Counted from the first letter of the stretch, positions 17,071 through 27,309 are shown. The stretch: 64,000 nt of DNA from Nonomuraea sp. NBC_00507 (GCF_036013525.1 NZ_CP107853.1:9672001-9736000), one strand, 5' to 3'. Notes: a model not told the origin generated them from the letters alone. Made by a program: numbers and translations.

Positions 17071-18715
17071 GGGTGAGCGTGTGATCCTCGCCGCCGCTGA
17101 TGGCGGCGTGCTCTTCTTCGTGCTCGTGGCCCTCGTCCAGCGGGATCTTCTCCCCGCCGTACGCCTTGGACATGCGTGCGCGCAGCTTGCCGAGCGGCCC
17201 GCGCATGCCCTTGGGCGGGATGCCGGCGGTGTCCTCGGCCACCGGCAGCATCAGCACCGGCTCCTTGCCGCGCACGTGCGCCTCGATGTCGTCCGCCGGC
17301 GGCGTGTGGACCTCGATGAACTCACCGTGCGGCAGCCGCTTGATCACGCCGGACTCCACGCCGTGCGAGACGACGGCGGCGTCCTGGCGCTGCAGGCCGA
17401 GGCAGATGCGGTAGGTGATCAGGTAGGCCAGCGCCGGCGCCACGAAGATCAGGAACCGGCCGGCGTACGTCGTCCAGTTGAGGCTGATGTGGAAGTTCGC
17501 CGAGATCTCGTCGTTGGCGCCGAGCAGCCAGAGGACGCCGTAGAACGTCATGGCCGAGAAGCCGATCGAGGTGCGGTGCGGGTTGTTGCGCGGCCGGTCC
17601 GCGATGTGGTGCTCGCGGTTGTCGCCCGTCACCCAGCGTTCCAGGAACGGATAGAGCGCCAGACCGGTCATGATGATGCCCATCGGCACCAGCGCCGGGA
17701 TGATCACGCTCAGCGGCAACGTGCCCGCGTGGGTCGTGCCGAAGAGGTTGATCTCCCACGGCGGCATGATGCGCAGCGCGCCCTCCAGGAAGCCCATGTA
17801 CCAGTCGGGCTGCGAGCCGGCCGACACGTCCGCCGGTGTGTAGGGGCCGAACAGCCAGATCGGGTTGATCTGGGCGAAGGTCGCCAGGCCCGCGATCACA
17901 CCGAGGGTGAACAGGAAGTAGGCGCCCGCCTTGGCCATGAAGGCCGGGTAGAACGGCGCGCCCACCACGTTCTGGTTGGTGCGGCTCTTGCCGGGCATCT
18001 GGGTGTGCTTCTGCACCCACATGAGCACCATGTGAGCCGAGATCAACGCCAGGAGGATGCCCGGGATGAGCAGGATGTGCAGCGAGTAGAACCGGGCGAT
18101 GATGTCCTCACCCGGGTATTCCCCACCGAACAGGAAGAATGTGAGGAACGTGCCGATGAGCGGCAGCGAGATCGCCACGCCCTCGGTGATCCGCAGACCG
18201 GCGCCGGACAGCAGGTCGTCTGGCAGGGAGTAGCCGGTCAGACCCTCGAGCAGCGCCAGCGTCAGCAGCAGCACGCCGATGATCCAGTTGAGCTCGCGCG
18301 GCTTGCGGTAGGCGCCGGTGAAGAACACCCGCAGCATGTGCACGGTCATGCCGGCCACGAAGAGCAGGGCCGCCCAGTGGTGCATCTGCCGCATGAGCAG
18401 ACCACCCCGGACTTCGAAGCTGATCTCCATGGTCGAGGCGTAGGCCGCGGACATCCCCACGCCCTTGAGCGGCTCATAGACGCCGTCATAGATGACGTGC
18501 TCCATGCTGGGCTTGAACCAGAACGTCAGGAACGTGCCGGTCAGCAGCAGGATGATGAACGAGTAGAGCGCGATCTCACCCAGCAGGAACGACCAGTGGT
18601 CCGGGAAGATCTTGCGCAGGTTGCGCTTGAGGAAGTTGGCCCCGCCGAGCCGGTCGTCGAGGAAGGTCGACGGACCGGAGATCGCCTTGGGAACCGTCTT
18701 CAGTTCGGTGGTCAT
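17066..18715 (-). CDS. qcrB: Menaquinol-cytochrome c reductase cytochrome b subunit
   Basis: The protein is 549 aa and integral to the membrane. It binds the two b hemes (His pairs around MHHWAALLFVAGMTVHML and FYSLHILL...SAHMVL) and the quinol sites (PDW/PPWEIN region). Eight or nine transmembrane helices are followed by an actinobacteria-type charged, His/Glu-rich C-terminal tail of about 120 residues. It is the last gene of qcrCAB, with its start in an ATGA overlap with qcrA. It forms the bc1 part of the obligate bc1-aa3 supercomplex that passes electrons from menaquinol via diheme QcrC to CtaC. QcrB is the Q203-type drug target in mycobacteria. Confidence 0.97.
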   Translation of the reverse strand: MTTELKTVPKAISGPSTFLDDRLGGANFLKRNLRKIFPDHWSFLLGEIALYSFIILLLTGTFLTFWFKPSMEHVIYDGVYEPLKGVGMSAAYASTMEISFEVRGGLLMRQMHHWAALLFVAGMTVHMLRVFFTGAYRKPRELNWIIGVLLLTLALLEGLTGYSLPDDLLSGAGLRITEGVAISLPLIGTFLTFFLFGGEYPGEDIIARFYSLHILLIPGILLALISAHMVLMWVQKHTQMPGKSRTNQNVVGAPFYPAFMAKAGAYFLFTLGVIAGLATFAQINPIWLFGPYTPADVSAGSQPDWYMGFLEGALRIMPPWEINLFGTTHAGTLPLSVIIPALVPMGIIMTGLALYPFLERWVTGDNREHHIADRPRNNPHRTSIGFSAMTFYGVLWLLGANDEISANFHISLNWTTYAGRFLIFVAPALAYLITYRICLGLQRQDAAVVSHGVESGVIKRLPHGEFIEVHTPPADDIEAHVRGKEPVLMLPVAEDTAGIPPKGMRGPLGKLRARMSKAYGGEKIPLDEGHEHEEEHAAISGGEDHTLTR

Positions 18716-19827
18716 GCCTGGCCTCCCTGCTCCCGGGCCGCCTTCTCGGCGTCACCGCGCTCCCAGTAGCTGGGACCGACGGGCACGTCGAAATCGCCCT
18801 GAGCGATGAGGTAGCCCTGCTCGTCCACGGCGATCGGCAGCTGCGGCAGCGGCCGCGCGGCCGGGCCGAAGATGACCTTGGCGCCGTCCGCGGCGTCGAA
18901 CGTCGACTGGTGGCACGGGCAGAGGATGTGGTGGGTGTTCTGCTCGTAGAGCGCCGCCGGGCAGCCCACGTGGGTGCAGATCTTGGAGTAGGCGACGATG
19001 CCGTCGTGCGTCCAGTTTTTCCGCACCCCGGACTTGAGCTCCTCCGGGCGGAACTTGATGAGAATGAGCGTGGCCTTGGCGAGGGCGTTGAGGTCGTGCT
19101 CGTAGCCCTCGGGGACCACCGACAGGATGCCGCCGGGCGAGTTGAAGTCGGCGGCCCTGATCGGCTGTCCGGTGCCCTCGACGACGAGCTTGAGCGGCTT
19201 GCCTTCCTTGTTCTTCTCGCCCCAGACGGTGTGGCGCAGCTCCTCGTTGAACTTGGAGCCCGGCATCTTCGAGTTGTCCAGGTCGCGCAGCAGCACCAGC
19301 GGCACCAGGCCGAGCGGCGCCGCCGCCAGCAGCAGCGTGCGGCGCAGCAGCTTGCGCTTGACGAAGCCGCTCTCGTTGGCGCCCTGGACGAAGGTGTCGG
19401 CCACGACCTCGCGGTCGGGCTCGTCGGAGGCCATCGCGTGGCGCTCCTGGATCAGCGAGTATTTCGGCATGATCTGGCGGACCCAGACCACGATGCCGAC
19501 CGCCAGGCCCAGGATCGCGATCGTCAGCGTGCTGCCCAGCGCCAGGTTGGACGTCCCGGTCGCCTCCGGGCTGCCCACCTGGAACACCACATAGGAGACG
19601 ATGAACGCGACGGACGCGAGGAAGGTGATCGTGAAGCAGAGCGCCACGATCTTCTCCGCCTTGCGGGCCTTGGCCTCGTCCTGCAGCGTCACGCCGGGGA
19701 CCTCTTCGGCGGCGGGCTCCGCCGCTTCCACGGTGCCGAGCATCGAGGTGCCCGGCGCGGGGGTGCCGATGACGCGCTTGGGTACGCGTTCGTCCGGCTG
19801 CTCGATCTCGTGCTCGTTGTCTGTCAT
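18712..19827 (-). CDS. qcrA: Rieske iron-sulfur subunit of menaquinol-cytochrome c reductase
   Basis: The protein is 371 aa. It has three transmembrane helices between about residues 50 and 190, the actinobacterial form, then a C-terminal Rieske domain with CTHVGC and CPCHQSTF supplying two Cys and two His to the [2Fe-2S] cluster. The N-terminus is acidic and Pro/Glu-rich. Its start overlaps the qcrC stop and its stop overlaps the qcrB start (ATGA at both ends), so expression is translationally coupled. It carries electrons from menaquinol to the QcrC hemes. Confidence 0.97.
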   Translation of the reverse strand: MTDNEHEIEQPDERVPKRVIGTPAPGTSMLGTVEAAEPAAEEVPGVTLQDEAKARKAEKIVALCFTITFLASVAFIVSYVVFQVGSPEATGTSNLALGSTLTIAILGLAVGIVVWVRQIMPKYSLIQERHAMASDEPDREVVADTFVQGANESGFVKRKLLRRTLLLAAAPLGLVPLVLLRDLDNSKMPGSKFNEELRHTVWGEKNKEGKPLKLVVEGTGQPIRAADFNSPGGILSVVPEGYEHDLNALAKATLILIKFRPEELKSGVRKNWTHDGIVAYSKICTHVGCPAALYEQNTHHILCPCHQSTFDAADGAKVIFGPAARPLPQLPIAVDEQGYLIAQGDFDVPVGPSYWERGDAEKAAREQGGQA

Positions 19828-20636
19828 GACTTCTGTCGCTTCTTCGCGGTGATCCAGATGGCGGCGAGTGCCAGGGCGCTGAGTCCTACAACAAACGCTA
19901 CGAGACCTTCGGTGACCGGGCCAATACGCCCGAGGCCGAAACCTCCCGGGTCCTTCTGCGAACGCACCTGGGTGATGTAGGCGATCATGTCGCGCTTCTC
20001 TTCCGGCGTGATCGTCGTGTCGTTGAACACCGGCATGGCCTGCGGGCCCGTGACCATCGCCTCGTAGATCTGCGTGGGGGACGCCTCATTGAGGTTGGGG
20101 GCGTACTTGCCCTGGGTCAGGGCGCCACCGGCGCCGACCCAGTTGTGGCACTGGATGCAGTTGGCGCGGAACAGCTCGCCGCCCCGGCCGGCGTCGCCGA
20201 GCTTCGCGTCGACCTGCTCGGCTCCGGGAACCTGCGGGCCGCCGCCGAGCGACTGCACGTAGGCCGCGATCTGGCGGGTCGTCGTCTCGTTGACCCAGGA
20301 CGCCGGAGGCTTGCGCGGGACCTGAGGGGCGGGCGCGCCCGCGGGCATGCGGCCGGTGCTCATCTGGAAGTCGACGGCCGCGGCGCCGACGCCGATGAGC
20401 GTGGGGGCCTTGTCGCTGATCCCCTCGGCGTTCATGCCATGGCAGCTCGAACAATGCTGGACGAACAGGCTCTTGCCCTCGGCCACGTCATCGACCTTGC
20501 CTGCCGCGAGTGCCGCGTCGGCAGGCTTACCCGCCTGGACAAAGGCGGCGTATACCATCCCGACCAGCGCCAGCGCCAAAATCAGGACGGCGTATCTCGC
20601 GAGGGGATGCCGCCGCCAAGCGGTGATCCTAGTCAC
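19824..20636 (-). CDS. qcrC: Diheme cytochrome c of the bc1-aa3 supercomplex
   Basis: The protein is 270 aa. An N-terminal signal anchor (about 13-33), two cytochrome c domains with heme motifs CSSCH (62-66) and CIQCH (160-164), Met ligands further on (GRMPAG, QAMPVF), and a C-terminal transmembrane helix (about 240-262) match actinobacterial cytochrome cc. It replaces soluble cytochrome c, linking QcrA to the CuA site in CtaC. It is the first gene of qcrCAB, 16 bp after ctaE. Confidence 0.97.
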   Translation of the reverse strand: MTRITAWRRHPLARYAVLILALALVGMVYAAFVQAGKPADAALAAGKVDDVAEGKSLFVQHCSSCHGMNAEGISDKAPTLIGVGAAAVDFQMSTGRMPAGAPAPQVPRKPPASWVNETTTRQIAAYVQSLGGGPQVPGAEQVDAKLGDAGRGGELFRANCIQCHNWVGAGGALTQGKYAPNLNEASPTQIYEAMVTGPQAMPVFNDTTITPEEKRDMIAYITQVRSQKDPGGFGLGRIGPVTEGLVAFVVGLSALALAAIWITAKKRQKS

Positions 20637-20651
20637 TAGAGATCCCGTTCC

Positions 20652-21308
20652 TTAACGAATGATGTAGATGGTCGCGAAAAGACCGATCCAGACGACGTCG
20701 ACGAAGTGCCAGTAGTAGGACACGACGATCGCGCTGGTGGCCTGCTCATGCGTGAAGCGCTTCGCGGCGTACGTGCGTCCCAGCATGAACAGGAACGCGA
20801 TCAGGCCACCGGTCACGTGCAGGCCATGGAAGCCCGTCGTCAGGTAGAACACCGAGGTGTAGGCGTTGGCGGACAGGGTCGCGCCCTCAGACGCCAGCTT
20901 GGAGTACTCGAACAGCTGGCCCGCGATGAAGACCGCGCCCATGAGGAAGCTGACGATGTACCAGAAGCGGAGCCTGCTGACCTGCCCCTTCTCTGCGGCC
21001 CACACGCCGAGCTGGCACGTCACACTCGACAGCACCAGGATGATCGTGTTGACCGTTGCGAACGGGATGTCCAGGTGAGCGACGCCCTCGGCGGCTTGCG
21101 CGCCTGCGGGAAGTAGCGCGGGGCTCCATTCGAGACCCTTGCCCTCGCTCACCGACCGGATGGTGAAGTACATCGCGAACAGCGCCGCGAAGAACATGAG
21201 CTCAGAGGACAGCCACACGATCGTCCCGACGCTGACCAGATTGGGTCTGCGGTACGACGGTGCTGTCGTCGTCGAAGTTATTGCGGATGCTGTCGCCACG
21301 GGCAGCAT
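20652..21308 (-). CDS. ctaE: Cytochrome c oxidase subunit III
   Basis: The protein is 218 aa. It has the five-helix form of subunit III, with [29 protein letters not shown] and the terminal [15 protein letters not shown] as family signatures. It lies immediately upstream of qcrCAB on the same strand, the usual actinobacterial order ctaE-qcrC-qcrA-qcrB. The open frame extends further upstream, but ATG 21308 with CTGGAG ahead of it fits the family N-terminus. Confidence 0.96.
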   Translation of the reverse strand: MLPVATASAITSTTTAPSYRRPNLVSVGTIVWLSSELMFFAALFAMYFTIRSVSEGKGLEWSPALLPAGAQAAEGVAHLDIPFATVNTIILVLSSVTCQLGVWAAEKGQVSRLRFWYIVSFLMGAVFIAGQLFEYSKLASEGATLSANAYTSVFYLTTGFHGLHVTGGLIAFLFMLGRTYAAKRFTHEQATSAIVVSYYWHFVDVVWIGLFATIYIIR

Positions 21309-21516
21309 TATTGCGGCTCCAGTAGCCGGTCCCGCGCACGACCCCCCGTTAGCAGGTACAAACCGGCCACCAACCTGGGATAATTGCCGCAAAACGCCCC
21401 CAACGGGCGGCAACCTGGGTTTGCACCCCGGCACACCGGTACGATCCAGGGTGACCCTACCGCTACGACCGATAGTGAGCGCGACAGTGACGTCATCTGG
21501 GAGCACCGACGACACG

Positions 21517-21915
21517 ATGAAGGTTCTCGTTTACAGCGACGACGCCGCCACGAGGGCCGAGGTGATCCAGGCCATCGGCAGACGGCCCGCGGCGGACGTG
21601 CCTTTCGTCGAGATCGTGGAGTGCGCCACCGAGCCCAAGGTCCACCAGTGGCTGGGCTCGGGCGAGATCGACGTGGCCGTCCTCGACGGCGAGACGCAGC
21701 CCGCGGGCGGCATGGGCGTCTCGCGCCAGGCCAAGGACGAGGTCTATGACTGCCCGCCCATCTGCCTGATCATCGCCCGGCGCGACGACCGGTGGCTGGC
21801 CGAGTGGTCCAAGGCCGACGCCGTGGTGTCGCAGCCGCTGGAGCCCATGGTCGTGGCCGACACGGTGGCCGACCTGATGCGCCGCCGTTCCTCCACCCGA
21901 CTCAACGCTAAGTAG
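21517..21915 (+). CDS. Receiver-like (REC) single-domain protein
   Basis: The protein is 132 aa with a CheY-like fold pattern: [13 protein letters not shown] gives the acidic pair, and [13 protein letters not shown] carries an Asp at the phosphoacceptor position. The usual Lys-Pro near the end is Gln-Pro (VVSQPLEP), so normal phosphoryl chemistry may be lost. It has no output domain. It is divergent from ctaE and seven bases upstream of trpD. The family is conserved beside ctaE in actinobacteria (recalled) but its role is unknown. GGGAG precedes ATG 21517. Confidence 0.8.
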   Translation: MKVLVYSDDAATRAEVIQAIGRRPAADVPFVEIVECATEPKVHQWLGSGEIDVAVLDGETQPAGGMGVSRQAKDEVYDCPPICLIIARRDDRWLAEWSKADAVVSQPLEPMVVADTVADLMRRRSSTRLNAK

Positions 21916-21921
21916 GTGCCC

Positions 21922-22968
21922 ATGGACTCCCGGACGACCTGGCCTGCCCTGCTCTCCGCTCTCCTGGCCGGAGAGCATCTGACATCAGACGAGACGGCCT
22001 GGGCGATGCGGGAGATCATGTCCGGCTCCGCGACGCCGTCTCAGATCGCGGGCTTCGTGATCGCCTTGCGCGCCAAGGGTGAGACGGTGTCCGAGGTGGT
22101 GGGCCTGGCCCGCACCATGCTCGACCTGGCCACGCCGCTCAGCGTGGAGGGCCGGGTGGTCGACATCGTCGGCACCGGAGGTGACCGCGCCCACACCGTC
22201 AACGTCTCGACGATGGCGGCCATCGTCGTCGCCGCGACCGGCGCGCGCGTGGTCAAGCACGGCAACCGCGCCGCCTCCTCCTCGTGCGGCGCCGCCGACG
22301 TCCTGGAGCACCTGGGCATCCGCCTCGATCTCACGCCCGAGCAGACGGCGCAGGTGGCGCAGGACGCCGGCATCGCGTTCTGCTTCGCCCCCGTCTACCA
22401 CCCCGCGCTGCGCTTCGCCGGGCCGACGCGCAAGGAGATCGGCGTACCCACGATCTTCAACTTCCTCGGCCCGCTCACCAATCCGGCCCGCCCGGCGGCC
22501 CAGGCCATCGGCGTCTTCGACGCCAGGATGCTGCCCGTGCTCGCGGGCGTCTTCGCCGAGCGCGGGGTGTCCGCCCTGGTGTTCCGCGGTGACGACGGCC
22601 TGGACGAGCTGACCATTTCCAGCACCTCGACGGTGTGGGTGGTCAAGGACGGCACCGCCACGCAGACGACGTTCGACCCCGCGGCCCTCGGCATCCCGCG
22701 CGCCGACGCGGGCGCCCTGCGCGGCGGCGATGTGGCGTTCAACTCCCAGGCCGTGCACGACCTGCTGCGCGGCAAGACCGGGCCGGTGCGCGACGCGGTG
22801 CTGCTCAACGCAGCCGCCGCGCTGGTGGCCTACGACGGCCCCGGCGACGATCTCGACTCCGCCATGACCGAGGGCTATGCCCGCGCGGCGCAGGCCGTGG
22901 ACTCCGGCGCCGCCGCGGCCCTCCTGGACCGGTGGGTGGAGGTCAGCCGCTCCTTGCGTCCCGCCTGA
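21922..22968 (+). CDS. trpD: Anthranilate phosphoribosyltransferase
   Basis: The protein is 348 aa. It transfers the phosphoribosyl group from PRPP to anthranilate in tryptophan synthesis. The PRPP-binding loop [14 protein letters not shown], the [18 protein letters not shown] segment and the GPLTNPARP motif are all present. GTG 21916, directly after the preceding stop, is possible, but ATG 21922 has AGTAGGTG ahead of it. It is not in a trp operon; the location next to ctaE matches other actinobacteria. Confidence 0.97.
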   Translation: MDSRTTWPALLSALLAGEHLTSDETAWAMREIMSGSATPSQIAGFVIALRAKGETVSEVVGLARTMLDLATPLSVEGRVVDIVGTGGDRAHTVNVSTMAAIVVAATGARVVKHGNRAASSSCGAADVLEHLGIRLDLTPEQTAQVAQDAGIAFCFAPVYHPALRFAGPTRKEIGVPTIFNFLGPLTNPARPAAQAIGVFDARMLPVLAGVFAERGVSALVFRGDDGLDELTISSTSTVWVVKDGTATQTTFDPAALGIPRADAGALRGGDVAFNSQAVHDLLRGKTGPVRDAVLLNAAAALVAYDGPGDDLDSAMTEGYARAAQAVDSGAAAALLDRWVEVSRSLRPA

Positions 22969-23006
22969 CGGCGGGGCTCCCGGGCACGGAGCTGCCGGGT
23001 CCTCAA

Positions 23007-23027
23007 GGCATCGCCTGAGGCGGTGCC
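23007..23027. terminator. Hairpin between convergent trpD and L,D-transpeptidase genes
   Basis: GGCATCGCC and GGCGGTGCC pair (one G/T) around TGA. A smaller stem, CCGCC-TGA-CGGCGG, covers the trpD stop itself. There is no U-tract on either side. Confidence 0.45.
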
Positions 23028-23039
23028 AGTGCCGACCGG

Positions 23040-24233
23040 CTACGACAGGCTGATCGTGGGGCCCGCCTTGAGCGAGCTCCACTTCAGCCATTGCCGCCAG
23101 TTCTCCTGCCAGTGCCCCCACCCGTTCGTGGGCTCCAGCTTCCGCGGCGACCCGGTAATGATGATCGGGTCGCCGATGAGGGTGTTCTTGATGAACCACT
23201 TGGCGTTGTCCGGGCTGATGTTCACGCATCCATGGCTGACGTTCGAGTTGCCCTGCGAGCCGACCGACCAGGGCGCGCTGTGCACGTACTCGCCGCTGTT
23301 GGAGATGCGCACGGTGTTGTAGACCGTCAGCCGGTAGTAGCCGGCCTGGCCGGGCCCGATCCCGGGGGAGGTCATGACGGTGACGGGCTCGCGCGACATC
23401 GCCAGGTGGATGCCCGAGGTCGTGTAGTACTTCCACTGCCCGCCCTGGCCGGCGCTCATCGGCATGGTGCGGACCTTCTTGCCGTCGCGGCGGACCGTGA
23501 GCACGTGCTCATCGGTGCTCCCCTTGGTGATCTGCGATCGGCCGATCTTGAAGTTGAGCGTGACGTCGCGCTTGCCGTACATGGCCGGTCCCCCGCGCAC
23601 CCCCGCCAGCCGCGCCTCCACCCGCACTCGGGTACGGGCGGGCCAGTACTTCTGTGGCCGGAAGTCGACGTGCTGGTCGTCGAACCAGTGCCAGGCGCCC
23701 TCCACCGGCTTGGAGCTGCGGACGGTGAGGTTGCGCTCGATGGACACCCGGTCGGTGACCGGCTTGTCGAAGGCGATCATGATGGGCATGCCGACGCCGA
23801 CCGTCAGCCCGGTGTCGTCCTTGTTCGGGGTGATCGTCTCGATGTCGAACGTCTCTTTGCCCTTGACCGTTGTGAACGTGCTGCTGGTCGTGGTCTGCTT
23901 GCCCGCGGCGTCCTCGGTGACGGCGGTGACCGTGTAGGCGGTGCCGGGGCGGGCGGTGCCGATGCTGCGCCAGCGAGTGCCGTCACCGCTCAGCATCCCC
24001 TTGAGGGCGGACTTGCCACCGTCCACCCGTACGCTCCTGAGCTTGCCGCTGTTGGCCGCCACGACCACAGGCTGGTCGGTGGACACGTCCTTGGTCTTGT
24101 CCTGAGGAGAGAACGACACCGCGGGACCCCGCGCGCCGCCGACCATGGCGATGGGCGCCGGGTCGTTCGCCGAGCACGCGGTCACCAGCACCAAAACCAG
24201 AAGACCGGCGGATCCATACGTTACGCGCTCCAC
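23040..24233 (-). CDS. L,D-transpeptidase lipoprotein (LdtMt2-like)
   Basis: The protein is about 397 aa. Its signal peptide ends in the lipobox LVTACS, anchoring it outside the membrane. Two Ig-like domains (about 50-255) are followed by a YkuD catalytic domain with SHGCVNIS holding the nucleophile Cys and the His/Gly of the HxGC-type site. A Trp-rich tail follows (GWGHWQENWRQW). It makes 3-3 crosslinks in peptidoglycan and the family is sensitive to carbapenems. GTG 24233 follows GGGAG and gives a proper signal peptide. It is inserted between trpD and ctaF. Confidence 0.93.
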   Translation of the reverse strand: MERVTYGSAGLLVLVLVTACSANDPAPIAMVGGARGPAVSFSPQDKTKDVSTDQPVVVAANSGKLRSVRVDGGKSALKGMLSGDGTRWRSIGTARPGTAYTVTAVTEDAAGKQTTTSSTFTTVKGKETFDIETITPNKDDTGLTVGVGMPIMIAFDKPVTDRVSIERNLTVRSSKPVEGAWHWFDDQHVDFRPQKYWPARTRVRVEARLAGVRGGPAMYGKRDVTLNFKIGRSQITKGSTDEHVLTVRRDGKKVRTMPMSAGQGGQWKYYTTSGIHLAMSREPVTVMTSPGIGPGQAGYYRLTVYNTVRISNSGEYVHSAPWSVGSQGNSNVSHGCVNISPDNAKWFIKNTLIGDPIIITGSPRKLEPTNGWGHWQENWRQWLKWSSLKAGPTISLS

Positions 24234-24329
24234 GGTGACTCCCTCGCCCAAGATCGAACCGCTTCTGCCTCCTTTATTACCCTGAGTGCTCGAATCACCA
24301 CATCCGGCCACTGGTAAAGAACCTGAAAA

Positions 24330-24363
24330 AGCGGGCGTCCTCCCCCAAGGAAGGACACCCGCT
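24330..24363 (-). terminator. Rho-independent terminator of the cta operon
   Basis: AGCGGGCGTCCT (24330-24341) pairs with AGGACACCCGCT (24352-24363) with one G-U type mismatch. Read leftward it ends in TTTTTCAGG. It terminates ctaC-ctaD-ctaF. Confidence 0.8.
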
Positions 24364-24367
24364 CCGG

Positions 24368-24388
24368 TTTCGCTCAGCTTTCGCTCAG
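24368..24388. repeat. 11-bp-period duplication of the ctaF 3' end
   Basis: TTTCGCTCAG occurs at 24368-24377 and 24379-24388. The second copy holds the real ctaF stop (TCA, 24385-24387); the first holds another at 24374-24376 in a different frame. Confidence 0.6.
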
Positions 24389-24798
24389 TGCGAGAAGTTG
24401 CCCCGGTAGTACTGGAACACGAACCCGATCATGGCCATGAGGATCAGGAAGACCCCGATCAGGAACATCCAGAAGCCGAACACGAACCCGGCGAAGGCGA
24501 AGGCCGCCGCCAGGCACACGAATAGCGGCCACCAGCTGCTCGGGCTGAAGAACCCGATCTCACCGGCTCCCTCGCTGATGTCGGCCTGCTTGTTGTCCTC
24601 CGGCTGCGGGCCGATGCGCCGCGCGGTGAACATCAGGTAGTAGCCCACCATGAACGCGAACCCGACCGAGATGGCCATGGCCGTGGTGCCGACCGGCTCA
24701 CCCTGGCCGGTGGCGGCCTTGGTCCAGAACCAGTAGGCGACGTCGACGCCGGCGAAGAACAGGCCGCACGCGAGGAAAAGCCACCCTTGAATCCTCAT
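24385..24798 (-). CDS. ctaF: Actinobacterial cytochrome c oxidase subunit IV
   Basis: The protein is 137 aa with four predicted transmembrane helices (GWLFLACGLFFAGVDVAYWF, MAISVGFAFMVGYYLMF, WWPLFVCLAAAFAFAGFVFG and FLIGVFLILMAMIGFVFQYY). It matches the actinobacteria-specific CtaF/subunit IV, which supports assembly of the aa3 oxidase. Its ATG shares one base with the ctaD TGA (TGATG), so translation is coupled. It is the last gene of the cta operon. Confidence 0.93.
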   Translation of the reverse strand: MRIQGWLFLACGLFFAGVDVAYWFWTKAATGQGEPVGTTAMAISVGFAFMVGYYLMFTARRIGPQPEDNKQADISEGAGEIGFFSPSSWWPLFVCLAAAFAFAGFVFGFWMFLIGVFLILMAMIGFVFQYYRGNFSH

Positions 24799-26462
24799 CA
24801 GGCCTCCACCTCCTGGACGGGCTTGGCGGACACGTGCGGATAGTGCAGGTCGAACGCAGGGCGCTCGGACCGGATGCGCGGCAGCGAGGTGAAGTTGTGC
24901 CGCGGCGGCGGGCAGGAGGTCGCCCACTCGAGCGAGCCGCCGTAACCCCACGGGTCGTCGACCGTGACCTTGGGCGCGCTGCGCCACGTCTTCCAGACGT
25001 TGTAGAAGAACGGCAGCGTGGACAGGCCCAGGACGAATGCGCCCACCGACGACAGCATGTTGAGGTCGGTGAAGCCGTCGGCCGCACTGTAGTCGGCGTA
25101 GCGGCGCGGGAAGCCCGCCATGCCGAGCCAGTGCTGCACCAGGAACGTGGTGTGGAAGCCGATGAACAGCAGCCAGAAGTGAACCTTGCCCAGCTTGTCG
25201 TCGAGCATCCTGCCGGTGAACTTGGGCCACCAGAAGTAGAACCCGGCGAACATGGCGAACACGACGGTGCCGAAGACCACGTAGTGGAAGTGGGCGACGA
25301 CGAAGTAGGTGTCGCTGATGTGGAAGTCGAGCGGCGGCGAGGCCAGGATGACACCCGTCAGACCGCCCAGGAGGAAGGTGATGAGGAAGCCGACGGCGAA
25401 CAACATCGGCGACTCGAAGCTCAGATGCCCTCGCCACATGGTGCCGACCCAGTTGAAGAACTTCACACCTGTCGGTATCGCGATGAGGAACGTCATGAAC
25501 GAGAAGAACGGCAACAACACCTGCCCGGTCGGGAACATGTGGTGCGCCCAGACCGTGATGGACAGACCGGCGATCGAGATCGTCGCGACCACGAGGCTGA
25601 TGTAGCCGAAGATCGGCTTGCGGCTGAAGACCGGCAGCACCTCGGTCACGATGCCGAAGAACGGCAGCGCGATGATGTAGACCTCGGGATGGCCGAAGAA
25701 CCAGAACAGGTGCTGCCAGAGCAGCGCGCCGCCGTTCTCCGGGTCGAAGATGTGGGTGCCGAGCTTGCGGTCGGCCTCCAAGGCCAGCAGCGCGGCGGCC
25801 AGCACCGGGAAGGCCATCAGCACGAGCATGCTGGTGAGCAGGATGTTCCAGGTGAAGATCGGCATGCGGAACATGGTCATGCCGGGGGCGCGCATGCAGA
25901 TGATCGTGGTGATGAAGTTCACCGAGCCGAGGATCGTACCCAGACCGGACAGGGCCAGACCCATGATCCACAGGTCGCCGCCGATGCCGGGCGAGTTGAT
26001 CGCGTTCGACAGCGGCGTGTAGGCGAACCAGCCGAACGACGCGGCGCCGCCCGGGGTGAAGAAGCCGGACACGGCGATGATGCTGCCGAACAGGTAGAGC
26101 CAGTAGCTCACCATGTTGAGGCGCGGGAACGCCACGTCGGGGGCGCCGATCTGCAGCGGCATCAGCTCATTGGCGAAGCCGGCGAACAGCGGCGTCGCGA
26201 ACATCAGCAGCATGATCGTGCCGTGCATGGTGAACAGCTGGTTGAACTGCTCGTTGCTGGTGAACTGCAGCCCCGGCTGCGCCAGCTCCGCCCGCATGAT
26301 CAGCGCCATGACGCCGCCGATCAGGAAGAAGATGAACGACGTGATCAGGTAAAGGTGCCCGATGATCTTGTGGTCGGTGGAGGACAGCCACTTGGCGATC
26401 ACCTGGCCCTTGGTGGTGGGCCGCCCGACCGGCGCGCGAAGTGGTTCTTGAATGGCGGTCAC
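24798..26462 (-). CDS. ctaD: Cytochrome c oxidase subunit I
   Basis: The protein is about 554 aa. It is the catalytic heme aa3-CuB subunit with twelve transmembrane helices. The heme a His is in [23 protein letters not shown] provides the CuB His and cross-linked Tyr; and AHFHYVVFG contains further heme ligands. GTG 26462 is preferred because it gives the normal N-terminus and a GTGA overlap with the ctaC stop. It reduces O2 to water and pumps protons as part of the bc1-aa3 supercomplex. Confidence 0.97.
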   Translation of the reverse strand: MTAIQEPLRAPVGRPTTKGQVIAKWLSSTDHKIIGHLYLITSFIFFLIGGVMALIMRAELAQPGLQFTSNEQFNQLFTMHGTIMLLMFATPLFAGFANELMPLQIGAPDVAFPRLNMVSYWLYLFGSIIAVSGFFTPGGAASFGWFAYTPLSNAINSPGIGGDLWIMGLALSGLGTILGSVNFITTIICMRAPGMTMFRMPIFTWNILLTSMLVLMAFPVLAAALLALEADRKLGTHIFDPENGGALLWQHLFWFFGHPEVYIIALPFFGIVTEVLPVFSRKPIFGYISLVVATISIAGLSITVWAHHMFPTGQVLLPFFSFMTFLIAIPTGVKFFNWVGTMWRGHLSFESPMLFAVGFLITFLLGGLTGVILASPPLDFHISDTYFVVAHFHYVVFGTVVFAMFAGFYFWWPKFTGRMLDDKLGKVHFWLLFIGFHTTFLVQHWLGMAGFPRRYADYSAADGFTDLNMLSSVGAFVLGLSTLPFFYNVWKTWRSAPKVTVDDPWGYGGSLEWATSCPPPRHNFTSLPRIRSERPAFDLHYPHVSAKPVQEVEA

Positions 26463-27286
26463 TGGGCACTCCCAGCCTGTGTAGCGATGTACTGGTTCCA
26501 CTCGGTGTCGTTGACGAGCTTCACCGAGAAGAGCATCTTGCTGTGGTCGACACCGCACAGCTCGGCGCAGCGGCCCGCGTAGACACCCGGCTTGTCAAGT
26601 GTCTTGATCTCGAACTTGCGGCCCGGGTTGCCCTCCGGGATGCCGGGGATCACGTCACGCTTGAACAGGAACGCCGGCACCCAGAACGAGTGGATGACGT
26701 CGTCCGTCGACAGGTCGAACTCGACCGTCTTGTTCACGGGCAGGACAAGCTGGGGGCCCTGCCTGTAGTCGTTCACCGGCAGGCCGGCGACGGGCTGCAG
26801 CGTCTTGCCGCCGACATTCGTGGTGAAGCGCCAGCTCCACTGGAAGGCCTCGACCTTGACCCGCACATCCGGGTTGTTCGACATGCGGGTCAGGTATTCG
26901 CTGTCGCGGGCGGTGAAAAAGAAGAACACCGACACCATGACCAGCGGAATCAAGGTGTAAAGCATCTCGATCGGCAGGTTGTAGCGGACCTGCGGCGGGA
27001 GATCGGCCTTCGCCTTGCGCTTGCGGTGGAAAATGGCCGCCCACACGATCAGGACGATCACGACGGCGCCCGTGGCGAGTGCGGCGATCCAGGCCCCGTT
27101 CCACAGAGTCTGGATCGGGCCACCCTGCTCGGTGATGTGTTCGGGAAGAAGGCCGCGAGACCAGTCGGCCTCGGGGACGTCATTAGCACACGCCGTAGCA
27201 GTGGCCAGCAGCAACGCCAAAGCGGCGGCGCGTGGCACCCTGCGCCGGGCCAACGAACGCCGCGTCGTACGGCGAGTCGGACTCAC
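26459..27286 (-). CDS. ctaC: Cytochrome c oxidase subunit II
   Basis: The protein is about 275 aa. It has an N-terminal signal with a possible lipobox (ATAC), two transmembrane helices (about residues 65-88 and 105-125), and a cupredoxin domain with the binuclear CuA motif [12 protein letters not shown] and an upstream His ([10 protein letters not shown]). It accepts electrons from the diheme QcrC. It is first in ctaCDF. GTG 27286 gives a suitable signal peptide; the frame is open further upstream. Confidence 0.96.
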   Translation of the reverse strand: MSPTRRTTRRSLARRRVPRAAALALLLATATACANDVPEADWSRGLLPEHITEQGGPIQTLWNGAWIAALATGAVVIVLIVWAAIFHRKRKAKADLPPQVRYNLPIEMLYTLIPLVMVSVFFFFTARDSEYLTRMSNNPDVRVKVEAFQWSWRFTTNVGGKTLQPVAGLPVNDYRQGPQLVLPVNKTVEFDLSTDDVIHSFWVPAFLFKRDVIPGIPEGNPGRKFEIKTLDKPGVYAGRCAELCGVDHSKMLFSVKLVNDTEWNQYIATQAGSAQ

Positions 27287-27309
27287 GGATCGCCTACCCC
27301 ACAGATGAA

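Noticed and set aside
24385..25971. 528-aa leftward open frame containing CtaF
   Set aside because: The N-terminal part is out-of-frame ctaD sequence; CtaF starts at ATG 24798.
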